14,328 nt of DNA from Anaerolineae bacterium. GTDB lineage: Bacteria > Chloroflexota > Anaerolineae > J102. The translations under genes and the position numbers were made by a program. Below the pieces are notes generated by a model, which was given only the letters and a program-made list of their open reading frames with translations, was not told where the DNA came from and did no database searches. The stretch is from NCBI GenBank assembly GCA_026992375.1, contig JALXAF010000352.1:1-14328 (forward strand), given 5' to 3'. Shown here in pieces: positions 1-6,619 of this stretch (positions are counted from its first letter, which is position 1; the number at the start of each line of letters is the position of its first letter).

Positions 1-1176
1 ACCGCGCCCATCCTGCTGGCCATGGTGATTGGCGTGGCTCGCAAACAGGGCGTGCCGGTGAACAAGCTGCGGGGCACGGTGCAGAACGATATCCTCAAGG
101 AGTACATGGCCCGGGGCACCTACATCTTCCCGCCCCAGCCCTCCATGCGTTTGATCACGGATCTCTTCGCCTATTGTGCGCAGGAAGTCCCCAAATGGAA
201 CACCATCAGCATCAGCGGCTACCACATCCGCGAGGCGGGCAGCGATGCGGTGCAGGAGGTGGCGTTCACCCTGGCCGACGGCATGGCCTATGTGCGAGCG
301 GCCCTGGACGCGGGCCTGGATATCGACGTCTTCGCCCGCCAGCTCTCCTTCTTCTTCAACGCGCACAATTATTTCCTGGAGGAGGTGGCGAAATACCGGG
401 CGGCCCGTCGCCTGTGGGCGCGCATTATGCGGGAGGAATTCGGGGCCAAGAACCCGCGCTCGTGGAAGCTGCGTTTTCATACCCAGACAGCAGGCTCCAC
501 CCTCACCGCGCAGCAGCCCGAAAACAACATCATCCGGGTGACGGTGCAAGCCCTGGCCGCGGTGCTGGGCGGCACGCAGAGCCTGCATACCAACAGCATG
601 GATGAGGCTCTGGCCCTGCCCACGGAGAAGGCGGTGCAGATCGCGTTGCGCACCCAGCAGATTCTGGCCTATGAGGCGGGCGTGGGCGATACGGTGGATC
701 CGTTGGGCGGCTCTTATGCCATCGAGAAGCTGACAGACGAGATCGAGGCCCGGGCCTGGGACTACATCCAGCGCATCGAGGCCATGGGCGGCGCGGTGCG
801 GGCCATCGAGGAGGGCTTCATGCAGCGGGAGATTCAGGAGAGCGCGTATCGGGCGCAGATGGCCATCGAGTCGGGGGAGCAGATCGTAGTGGGCGTGAAC
901 AAATTCGTGACCGAGCTCGAGCCCATGCCCGAGCTGCTGCGGGTGGACGAAGCCGCGCAGGCGGCGCAGATCGCCCGTGTGCAGCAGGTGCGGGCGCAGA
1001 GGGATCAGGCGCGGGTGGACGCGATCCTGGCCCGCATCGAGGCTACAGCCCGCACGCCCGACGCGCCTCTCATGCCCCTCTTTGTCGAGGCTGTGGAAGC
1101 TTACGCCACCCTGGGCGAGATCACCGATGTGCTGCGCCGGGTCTTCGGCGAGTATCGGGCGCCGATTGTGGTGTAG
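1..1176 (+). CDS. mcmA1: Methylmalonyl-CoA mutase, large (catalytic) subunit, 5'-truncated by window edge
   Basis: Catalytic TIM-barrel chain of coenzyme-B12-dependent methylmalonyl-CoA mutase, which interconverts (R)-methylmalonyl-CoA and succinyl-CoA in propionate metabolism. The frame is open from base 1, so about 391 residues of a roughly 560-residue chain are visible. Family blocks seen: TVQNDILKEYMARGTYI, PPQPSMRLITD, SGYHIREAGSDA, FFNAHNYFLEEVAKYRA, VDPLGGSYAIE and the terminal ATLGEI-DVLRRVFGEYR. The Arg at 112-114 aligns with Arg207 of the Propionibacterium enzyme, which contacts the substrate carboxylate and is replaced in isobutyryl-CoA mutase. The Tyr-His at 220-225 aligns with Tyr243/His244. 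Together these favour methylmalonyl-CoA over isobutyryl-CoA. The protein stops right after the barrel, so the B12-binding domain must be a separate small subunit, as in archaeal and other split mutases; it is not in this window. The next gene begins 68 nt downstream on the same strand. Confidence 0.95.
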   Translation, partial: TAPILLAMVIGVARKQGVPVNKLRGTVQNDILKEYMARGTYIFPPQPSMRLITDLFAYCAQEVPKWNTISISGYHIREAGSDAVQEVAFTLADGMAYVRAALDAGLDIDVFARQLSFFFNAHNYFLEEVAKYRAARRLWARIMREEFGAKNPRSWKLRFHTQTAGSTLTAQQPENNIIRVTVQALAAVLGGTQSLHTNSMDEALALPTEKAVQIALRTQQILAYEAGVGDTVDPLGGSYAIEKLTDEIEARAWDYIQRIEAMGGAVRAIEEGFMQREIQESAYRAQMAIESGEQIVVGVNKFVTELEPMPELLRVDEAAQAAQIARVQQVRAQRDQARVDAILARIEATARTPDAPLMPLFVEAVEAYATLGEITDVLRRVFGEYRAPIVV

Positions 1177-1184
1177 TGCGCAAA

Positions 1185-1211
1185 AATGGGACGCATTTGA
1201 AGGATTTGACA
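1185..1211 (+). promoter_or_regulatory. Copy 1 of a shared 27-nt promoter-type element upstream of the Nudix gene
   Basis: The order is AATGGGACGCAT, two variable bases, GAA, one variable base, then GATTTGACA. It matches the minus-strand copy at 8731-8757 at 24 of 27 positions without gaps. The last six bases are a perfect TTGACA -35 box (1206-1211). At 17-bp spacing the hexamer is TACAGG (1229-1234), a poor -10 that overlaps the Nudix Shine-Dalgarno. If this promoter fires, the transcript would begin within a few bases of the TTG start, so promoter function here is less certain than for copy 2. It could instead be a degenerate member of a dispersed repeat. Confidence 0.5.
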
Positions 1212-1244
1212 CGTCAGAAAAAAATATGTACAGGAGACTGAACG

Positions 1245-1745
1245 TTGAGTGATACAAACACAGAAACGCCCGACGCCCCCTCTCCCTGGCCGCCCAAAAT
1301 GGCGGTGTGCGTGGGCGCCGTCATCCTGCAGGGCGAGAAAGTGCTGTTCATCCGTCAGGCCCCGGGCCACTCCCTGGCCGGGCAGTGGAGCATCCCCTGG
1401 GGGCTGGTGGACGAAGGAGAAACGCCTGAGGATGCCGCGCTGCGCGAAACCTACGAAGAAAGTCGCGTTCGGGCCGAGCTTGACGGCTTGCTGGGCATCC
1501 AGAACCTGCCTACGCCCGGATGGCTGGCCGTTGTCTTCATCGGTCATCATCTCGCGGGCCAGCCGACTCCCGATGGCGTCGAGACCGACAAAGTCGCCTA
1601 CTTCTCATTGGCGGAGATCGATTCCGGCCAGCAGCCCATCGAACCCTGGTGCGAATGGCTGGCCCGCCGCGTCCTCACAGGCGAGCACACGGTCATCCCC
1701 AGTGCGCCAGAGAACGCCTACCATCCCCGCAAGGCGTTTCTGTAA
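1245..1745 (+). CDS. Nudix hydrolase
   Basis: 166-residue Nudix-fold pyrophosphohydrolase; the substrate is a nucleoside diphosphate linked to some group X and cannot be read from the sequence. The Nudix box spans residues 53-75. G53, E59, R67, E68, E71 and E72 match the G-x5-E-x7-RE-x2-EE pattern, so the metal-binding glutamates are intact. The usual Gly two residues after the EE pair is Arg, and the residue after RE is Thr, both tolerated deviations. The start is TTG, chosen because AGGAG (1232-1236) sits 8 nt upstream; the first in-frame ATG (codon 19) would cut into the first beta strand. The gene follows the mutase gene by 68 nt and may be co-transcribed with it. The shared 27-nt element lies in that gap. 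No functional link to the mutase is evident. Confidence 0.88.
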   Translation: MSDTNTETPDAPSPWPPKMAVCVGAVILQGEKVLFIRQAPGHSLAGQWSIPWGLVDEGETPEDAALRETYEESRVRAELDGLLGIQNLPTPGWLAVVFIGHHLAGQPTPDGVETDKVAYFSLAEIDSGQQPIEPWCEWLARRVLTGEHTVIPSAPENAYHPRKAFL

Positions 1746-1862
1746 CTACGCCGCCATCCGCTCCAAGAGCGCCTTGATCTCATTCCGGGCCTCTTCCGGC
1801 GTGGTTTGATCCAGCGTAATGCCGTGACGTTGCAGCTCGTCTATCATTTCATTTACCGACAA
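1746..1862 (-). CDS. Possible small ORF of 38 codons, unrecognised
   Basis: An uncharacterised minus-strand reading frame. From a TTG at 1860-1862 it encodes 38 residues with a regular amphipathic, charge-rich pattern (MSVNEMIDELQRHG, then TTPEEARNEIKALLERM), resembling the helical half of a small antitoxin-like or DNA-binding protein. GGAGG (complement of 1871-1875) lies 8 nt upstream of the TTG, a well-placed Shine-Dalgarno. The frame stays open for nine more codons upstream (to 1889), where a TGA closes it, so a truncated remnant of a longer gene is also possible. Its stop codon abuts the Nudix stop codon (convergent, no gap). No toxin partner is adjacent. Composition and the ribosome site support a gene; absence of a recognised family keeps confidence modest. 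Confidence 0.4.
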   Translation of the reverse strand: MSVNEMIDELQRHGITLDQTTPEEARNEIKALLERMAA

Positions 1863-1960
1863 CCCCGCTTCCTCCGTCGCTCGCGTCAGTCATTCTAACA
1901 ATAAAATAAATGAGGGAGCAATTGAATTCACGTTCTCTATCTGATTACTGACCCCAAATT

Positions 1961-3142
1961 ATGCCTATCCGCTTTCTCACTGCGGGCGAAAGCCACGGCC
2001 CGCAACTCACCGCCATCCTCGAAGGCATGCCCGCGGGCGTGCCTATCGACACCGATCTCATCCGCCAGGACCTGGCCCGCCGTCAGAAATCCTACGGCGC
2101 GGGCGGCCGCATGGCCATCGAAAAGGACGTTGCCCGCATCACGTCGGGCGTGATGGCCGGACAAACCACCGGCGGCCCCATCGCCCTCCACATCCCCAAC
2201 AAAGATTGGAAAAACTGGCGGGATCGCGATATCCCCCCCATGACTACGCCCCGGCCCGGCCACGCGGATCTCACCGCTGCGGTGAAATACGGCTATCGGG
2301 AGCTGCGTCTGGCCCTGGAGCGGGCCAGCGCCCGGGAGACTGCGGCCCGGGTGGCCGTGGGCGCAGTGTGCAAACAATATCTGGCCCAGTTCGGCATTCG
2401 GGTGCAGGGCTATGTGCTGGCCATCGGGCCGGTGCGGGCCCGCATTCCCGACGACATGCCCTATGACGAACGTTTTGAACTGGCCGAAAGCAATGACCTG
2501 CGCTGTCCTGATCTGAAGGCGATGGAGGCCATGCGCGCCATTGTGGCCGAGACGATGCAGCGCAAGGACACCATCGGCGGCGTGTTCGAGATTATCGCGT
2601 TGGGCCTGCCTGTAGGACTGGGCAGCCATGTACATTGGGACCGCCGCCTCGGTGCCCGCATCATGGCGGCGGTGGGATCCATTCACGCAATCAAGGGCGT
2701 GGAAATCGGGCCGGGCTTCGAGAACGCGGCTATGTTCGGCTCCGAGGTGCATGACGAGATTTTCCTGGATGAGGAAGGCAATCTCATCCGCAAGACGAAC
2801 CGGGGCGGCGGGCTGGAGGGGGGCGTCAGCACTGGCGAGCCCCTGGTGGTGCGCGCGGCTATGAAACCCATCAGCACCGTGCTCAATCCCCGCCAATCGG
2901 TGAACCTGGCCACGGGCGAGCCGGAGCCCACCACCTACGAGCGCTCCGACTTCAACGCCGTGCCCCGGGCCGTGGTGGTGGGCGAGGCCATGCTCGCCAT
3001 CGTGCTAGCGGATGCGCTCATGGAGAAGCTGGGGGGCGATTCCCTGGCCGAGCAGTTGCCGCGGTTCGCGGCGCTGCGTCGGGCCCGACTGGATGATCTG
3101 CCCATGGACAATCAGGCCTGGCAGTTTGGGTTCGAGGAGTAA
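1961..3142 (+). CDS. aroC: Chorismate synthase
   Basis: FMN-dependent lyase that converts 5-enolpyruvylshikimate-3-phosphate to chorismate, the last step of the shikimate pathway; cytoplasmic tetramer in characterised members. 393 residues, within the usual 360-400. Signature blocks are present: GESHGP (residues 9-14, active-site His12), RPGHADLTA with the second conserved His at residue 101, YGYRELRLALERASARETA, and NRGGGLEGGVSTGEPLVVR. ATG at 1961 begins directly with the first beta strand, as expected. No convincing Shine-Dalgarno precedes it: the nearest purine run, GAGGGAG, lies about 40 nt upstream. No other shikimate gene is adjacent, so aroC appears to stand alone. The downstream neighbour is convergent. 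Confidence 0.97.
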   Translation: MPIRFLTAGESHGPQLTAILEGMPAGVPIDTDLIRQDLARRQKSYGAGGRMAIEKDVARITSGVMAGQTTGGPIALHIPNKDWKNWRDRDIPPMTTPRPGHADLTAAVKYGYRELRLALERASARETAARVAVGAVCKQYLAQFGIRVQGYVLAIGPVRARIPDDMPYDERFELAESNDLRCPDLKAMEAMRAIVAETMQRKDTIGGVFEIIALGLPVGLGSHVHWDRRLGARIMAAVGSIHAIKGVEIGPGFENAAMFGSEVHDEIFLDEEGNLIRKTNRGGGLEGGVSTGEPLVVRAAMKPISTVLNPRQSVNLATGEPEPTTYERSDFNAVPRAVVVGEAMLAIVLADALMEKLGGDSLAEQLPRFAALRRARLDDLPMDNQAWQFGFEE

Positions 3143-3149
3143 GCCGGGG

Positions 3150-3185
3150 CTGAGAATAGTGATTATTCACTTCGCTCAGAATGAC
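3150..3185. repeat. Short dispersed-repeat-like palindromic sequence after aroC
   Basis: Starts just after the aroC stop. CTGAG (3150-3154) pairs with CTCAG (3175-3179), and inside it GAATA (3154-3158) pairs with TATTC (3164-3168). The right side reads CACTTCGCTCAGAATGAC, which from memory resembles a short intergenic sequence frequent in many environmental bacterial genomes. There is no second copy in this window. A further nested pairing, GGCC-GAGA (3186-3193) with TCTC and GGCC (3200-3210), follows but lacks a T tract, so none of this looks like a classical terminator. Confidence 0.35.
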
Positions 3186-3242
3186 GGCCGAGAGTTGATT
3201 CTCATTGGCCTCGACGCACAACCGCTCATGGCGATAGTCACG

Positions 3243-3346
3243 TAAACAGAACGCAGATGACGCAGAAAAAGCTGATCGATGCAGATAAAAACAGATAAGA
3301 TCAAAACAACCTGCGAAAATCCGTGTGTATCAGATGTTTCTGCGTT
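3243..3346. repeat. Intergenic 'ACGCAGAT'-type imperfect inverted repeat
   Basis: AT-richer than its surroundings. AACGCAGA (3250-3257) is matched in inverse by TCTGCGTT (3339-3346), with internal direct echoes of CGCAGA, GCAGAT and CAGAT on the left and CTGCGAAAAT, ATCCGTGTGTAT on the right. This style (ACGCAGAT-GACGCAG followed by ATCCGTGT-TCTGCGTT) resembles a family of short dispersed intergenic repeats I recall in Chloroflexota and other environmental genomes. It lies between the converging aroC and M20 genes. No ORF is supportable in 3143-3378. Repeat status cannot be proven without the rest of the genome. Confidence 0.4.
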
Positions 3347-3378
3347 CCATTTTCGTTCGTTATGGGGTGAGCAATCGC

Positions 3379-4602
3379 TCATGGCGTCTGTTCGAAAAAT
3401 CGCATCTGCCGCCAACGGGCGTCGGGGTTGGTCATTTGCTTCAACTCGGCTTTGGCCCGGGCCAGCAGCTCGGGACGCAGGAATAAATCGACTGCGGTCA
3501 TGGCCAGGGCTTTGGCTCCGATCTTCCATGCCTTATCGCCCGCTTCTCCGCCCGCGGCCAGTGCAAACTCGGGGGTATGGGCGCCCACATCGTCGGGAAC
3601 CATGGCGATGTAGGGGTGAATGGCGGGGACGACATGGCTAACGTTGCCCATATCGCTAGAGCCGCGACGTTCGTCGGGCGCGGGGGAGGCCACAGGTTGG
3701 CCTAAAAGCTTCAGATTTTCGGCGAATAGCTTCGCTATGGTGGGGTTAGGAAGTCGGTGGGCATAGTGGCGCAGGTGGTGAATTTCGACCGTCGCTCCAG
3801 CCGCCAACGCGCCCGCCTCGGCGCACCGCTTCACCTTCTCCACCACATCCAGCGACACATCCGAAGAGGCCGCGCGCACGCCGAATTCGGCCCGGGCGTA
3901 AGCGGGCACGATGTTGGAAGCCTCGCCGCCATGGGTGATAATGCCGTGAATGCGAACATCGGGCGGCAGGTGCTGGCGCAAGGCGTTGACGGCGTTGAAG
4001 GTCTGGATGCAGGCGTCCAGGGCGTTGATTCCCTTATCGGGCGCAGCCGCGGCGTGCGCGGCCTTTCCGAAGAATTCGAAGACCAGGGCGTTGGAGGCGA
4101 TGGAGCCCTTATCGACCATGTTTTTACTGCCAGGATGAATCATCATGGCTGCATCGAGATGATCGAACACGCCTCGCTCCACCATGATGGCTTTCCCCCC
4201 GCCTTTTTCCTCCGCGGGCGTGCCGATGAGCTCAATCACGCCCGGCAGGGCCGCTCGCACCGATTGCAGCGCCAATGCGGCGCCTATGGCTGCGGTGGCG
4301 ATGACGTTATGTCCGCAGGCGTGCCCCAGGCCCGGCAACGCGTCATACTCGGCCAGGATAGCAATAGCGGGATGCTCGGAGCCGTTCTGGCTGCGGGCGA
4401 TGAAAGCGGTCTCCAGACCAGCCACGCCTCGTTGCACCTGAAAACCATATTTTTCAGCCGTATCGGCCAGCAAGGTCATGGAGCGATATTCGTGGAAAGC
4501 CAGCTCAGGATGATCATGCAGGCTGTGGCTAATGGCCAACAGTTCCTCGGAAATGCTCTCGATATAATCTTGCACGCGTTGCTTGAGGAGATTGGTTGAC
4601 AT
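3379..4602 (-). CDS. M20 family amidohydrolase (M20D, AbgB/aminoacylase-like)
   Basis: 407-residue cytoplasmic metallohydrolase expected to cleave an amide bond, such as an N-acyl amino acid, p-aminobenzoyl-glutamate-like or dipeptide substrate. Visible motifs: HPELAFHEYRS (31-41), AEYDALPGLGHACGHN (84-99) with metal ligands Cys96 and His98, TPAEEKGGGK with Glu131/Glu132, His156 in the HPG motif, the dimerisation-domain block GKAAHAAAAPDKGINALDA, and SSDMGNVSHVVPAIHPY near the C-terminus. The start ATG is 3 nt after the stop of the upstream permease, and AAGGTG within that permease's last codons serves as a weak ribosome site, so translation is probably coupled. As the last gene of the ABC operon it probably hydrolyses the imported substrate. 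The specific substrate is unknown. Confidence 0.92.
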   Translation of the reverse strand: MSTNLLKQRVQDYIESISEELLAISHSLHDHPELAFHEYRSMTLLADTAEKYGFQVQRGVAGLETAFIARSQNGSEHPAIAILAEYDALPGLGHACGHNVIATAAIGAALALQSVRAALPGVIELIGTPAEEKGGGKAIMVERGVFDHLDAAMMIHPGSKNMVDKGSIASNALVFEFFGKAAHAAAAPDKGINALDACIQTFNAVNALRQHLPPDVRIHGIITHGGEASNIVPAYARAEFGVRAASSDVSLDVVEKVKRCAEAGALAAGATVEIHHLRHYAHRLPNPTIAKLFAENLKLLGQPVASPAPDERRGSSDMGNVSHVVPAIHPYIAMVPDDVGAHTPEFALAAGGEAGDKAWKIGAKALAMTAVDLFLRPELLARAKAELKQMTNPDARWRQMRFFEQTP

Positions 4603-4605
4603 GTG

Positions 4606-5541
4606 CTATTTCACCTTGCGTGGATCCAGTGCATCACGTAAACCATCACCGATGTAATTGATGCTGATGACGGTGAGAAAAATCATCAAACCAGGGAAGA
4701 AAGCCATCCACCAGTTGCCTTTGCGCATCTCATCCTGGGCGGCGTTGAGCATGTTGCCCCAGGTGGGCGTGGGCGGTTGCACGCCAAAACCAAGAAAGCT
4801 GAGGCCCGATTCGGAAATGATGTTGCGAGCGACCAGGAGCGTCGCCGCCACAATGATGGGCGTGGCCGTATTTGGCAAGATGTGCTTGAAAATAATGCGG
4901 GAAGGCGATGCGCCGATCGCACGCGCCGATTCAACGAATTCTTTTTCCTTCAGGCTGAGAAATTGGCCTCGCACCAGCCGGGCGACGCTGGTCCACGAAA
5001 GTAAACCCAGGATAAGAATAATGCCGCCCATATCGCCATTGGCCTTGAGAATGGGAACATCCACCTCTCTAAGCAAAATCGCCATGATGATGAGTAGGAA
5101 GATGCGCGGCAACGATAAAAAGAGATCGGTCAGACGCATCAGCGCCTCATCAACTTTGCCGCCATAGTAGCCGGCCATAGAGCCAATGATGACGCCGATG
5201 GAGACTCCGAGGATGGTTGCCCCCAAACCGATTGCCAGAGAAATGCGGCCGCCATAGAAGATGCGCGTCATCAAATCTCGCCCTAGGGTGTCGGTGCCCA
5301 TGGGATGCTGAATGCTTGGTGGATCGCGACGTTCGCGCAAGCTGCTGTCAGTAGGGCTGTATGGACTGATGAACGAGACGAAAATCGCGCCAAGAAGCAG
5401 GATTGCCAAAATGGCGCTGCCGACCATGGCCATCTGATGATGTTTGAATTGTTGCCAGGCCATCCCGTGTAGAGTCCGCTGTTTATGGGAAATCGTTTCT
5501 GCGGCTGGGACGTGAGTCGTTGCAGTTGCCATTTTAGTCAT
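4606..5541 (-). CDS. ABC transporter permease, DppC/OppC-like
   Basis: Inner-membrane permease (311 residues) of a peptide/nickel-type ABC importer. A cytoplasmic N-terminal tail of about 35 residues is followed by a first membrane helix (about 38-60), then the DppC-type block HPMGTDTLGRD (79-89). The EAA loop that contacts the ATPase reads EFVESARAIGASPSRIIFKH (201-220), and the family's terminal block GDGLRDALDPR is intact. Its ATG lies within ATGACTAA, which also holds the stop of the upstream permease (8-nt overlap), so the two permeases are translationally coupled and should form the heterodimeric channel. It ends 3 nt before the M20 gene. No defect is visible. Confidence 0.95.
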   Translation of the reverse strand: MTKMATATTHVPAAETISHKQRTLHGMAWQQFKHHQMAMVGSAILAILLLGAIFVSFISPYSPTDSSLRERRDPPSIQHPMGTDTLGRDLMTRIFYGGRISLAIGLGATILGVSIGVIIGSMAGYYGGKVDEALMRLTDLFLSLPRIFLLIIMAILLREVDVPILKANGDMGGIILILGLLSWTSVARLVRGQFLSLKEKEFVESARAIGASPSRIIFKHILPNTATPIIVAATLLVARNIISESGLSFLGFGVQPPTPTWGNMLNAAQDEMRKGNWWMAFFPGLMIFLTVISINYIGDGLRDALDPRKVK

Positions 5542-6556
5542 ACCTGATGCGCGGGTCGAGATAAGCGTAGGATAGATCAGCTAACAGATTGAACGCAATA
5601 ATGAGAACAGCGTTGATCATAACAATGCCCATGAGCAATGGATAATCGCCTCGCTGCGCCGAACGATAGAATAGCCTGCCCATGCCCGGCCATGAAAAAA
5701 TGGTTTCGGTGAAGAGAGCGCCGCCAAACAGGCCTGGCAGATCCAACGCGATGATGGTGACGACGGGCGCCAGTGCGTTTTTGAAAGCGTGTCTCATCAC
5801 CACCATGCGTTCAGAAAGCCCCTTGGAGCGGGCAGTGCGGATATAATCCTGATAAATGACTTCCAGAGTTTGGCCGCGCATGTATCGAGTGTAGGCGCCC
5901 ATGCCGAACATAGCCAGCATGGTCACCGGCAGGATCATATGTTGAATGCGCTGCCCCAGGGTGGGATCATCGACGCCGTAAGGGGCCATGCCGCCGCCTG
6001 GCAGCAGGGGCTTGCAATCGGCACATTGGGTGAAATGGGACCAGGCAAAGCCATGATGAGGGCTGACAGGATTATTGAGCCATACATTGAAAATGATGAT
6101 CAGAATAAGTCCAAACCAAAAGATGGGGATGGCTTGGCCCACAAATGCAAAAAAAGTGGCGACATGATCGAAAAGCGAGTATTGATGCAGTGCGGAATAA
6201 AGCCCAATAGGAATGGAAATGAGCAGTGTGATGGAAAAAGCCACTAGCATTAGCTGCAATGTGTTGGGCAAACGATGACCAATTTCTTCGAGCACCGGCC
6301 GATGCGTCACGTTGCTATATCCCCAATCGCCTACGACGATGCGTTTCGCCCATTTCCAATAGCGCACATAAATGGGCTGATTCAATCCGAACTCCTCTTC
6401 CAGACGCACAATATCTTCAGGAGTGAGGTTTGGATTCTCCTCGAACGCCGCCATAGGCCCGCCCGGAGCCAGCGAGATTAGAAAGAAAACAATGATGCTG
6501 ATGAGAATCAGTAACGGGACGGCGTAAATGAGCCGCCGCAGGATGTAGTGAGTCAA
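5534..6556 (-). CDS. ABC transporter permease, DppB/OppB-like
   Basis: Inner-membrane permease, about 340 residues. The N-terminus THYILRRLIYAVPLL is the typical DppB opening and first helix, followed by APGGP and the long periplasmic segment with EEFGLNQPIYVRY. The EAA loop contains DYIRTARSKG (about 237-246), and the C-terminus ends in AYLDPRIRYD as in DppB proteins. The large loop before the EAA region carries a Cys-x-x-Cys pair (about 178-181). The frame opens at a TTG at 6568, but a second TTG (6554-6556) lies 5 nt after GGAGG (complement of 6562-6566) and gives the expected N-terminus, so I chose it. It overlaps the next permease by 8 nt. It is separated from the binding-protein gene by 63 nt containing a strong hairpin. 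Confidence 0.93.
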   Translation of the reverse strand: MTHYILRRLIYAVPLLILISIIVFFLISLAPGGPMAAFEENPNLTPEDIVRLEEEFGLNQPIYVRYWKWAKRIVVGDWGYSNVTHRPVLEEIGHRLPNTLQLMLVAFSITLLISIPIGLYSALHQYSLFDHVATFFAFVGQAIPIFWFGLILIIIFNVWLNNPVSPHHGFAWSHFTQCADCKPLLPGGGMAPYGVDDPTLGQRIQHMILPVTMLAMFGMGAYTRYMRGQTLEVIYQDYIRTARSKGLSERMVVMRHAFKNALAPVVTIIALDLPGLFGGALFTETIFSWPGMGRLFYRSAQRGDYPLLMGIVMINAVLIIAFNLLADLSYAYLDPRIRYD

Positions 6557-6579
6557 TCGAGCCTCCAAAATAAGGAAGA

Positions 6580-6608
6580 CTCCCTGATCACAAAGAGCGA
6601 TCAGGGAG
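6580..6608 (-). terminator. Perfect 10-bp hairpin between binding-protein and permease genes (attenuator or mRNA stabiliser)
   Basis: CTCCCTGATC (6580-6589) and GATCAGGGAG (6599-6608) are exact inverse complements with a 9-nt loop. On the transcribed strand the hairpin begins 11 nt after the binding-protein stop codon and is followed by TCTTCCTTATTTT, a T-rich but interrupted stretch, then the permease ribosome site. The position between an abundant binding protein and its membrane partners is where partial terminators or 3'-end stabilising stems are typical in such operons. The absence of an unbroken T run argues for partial rather than full termination. Confidence 0.6.
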
Positions 6609-6619
6609 CCAGGGATGGT

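Noticed and set aside
1922..1950. TTGAAT-17-TTACTG as an aroC promoter
   Set aside because: The -10 matches consensus at only one or two positions.
1937..2896. 319-codon minus-strand open frame opposite aroC
   Set aside because: His/Ala/Gly-rich antisense shadow of a GC-rich gene; aroC motifs are unambiguous on the other strand.
3757..4599. 280-codon plus-strand open frame opposite the M20 gene
   Set aside because: Antisense shadow; M20 metal-binding motifs on the minus strand settle the coding strand.
4595..4600. TTGACA on the plus strand at the M20 start
   Set aside because: Lies at an operon junction facing into antisense sequence with no -10 or gene in that direction.
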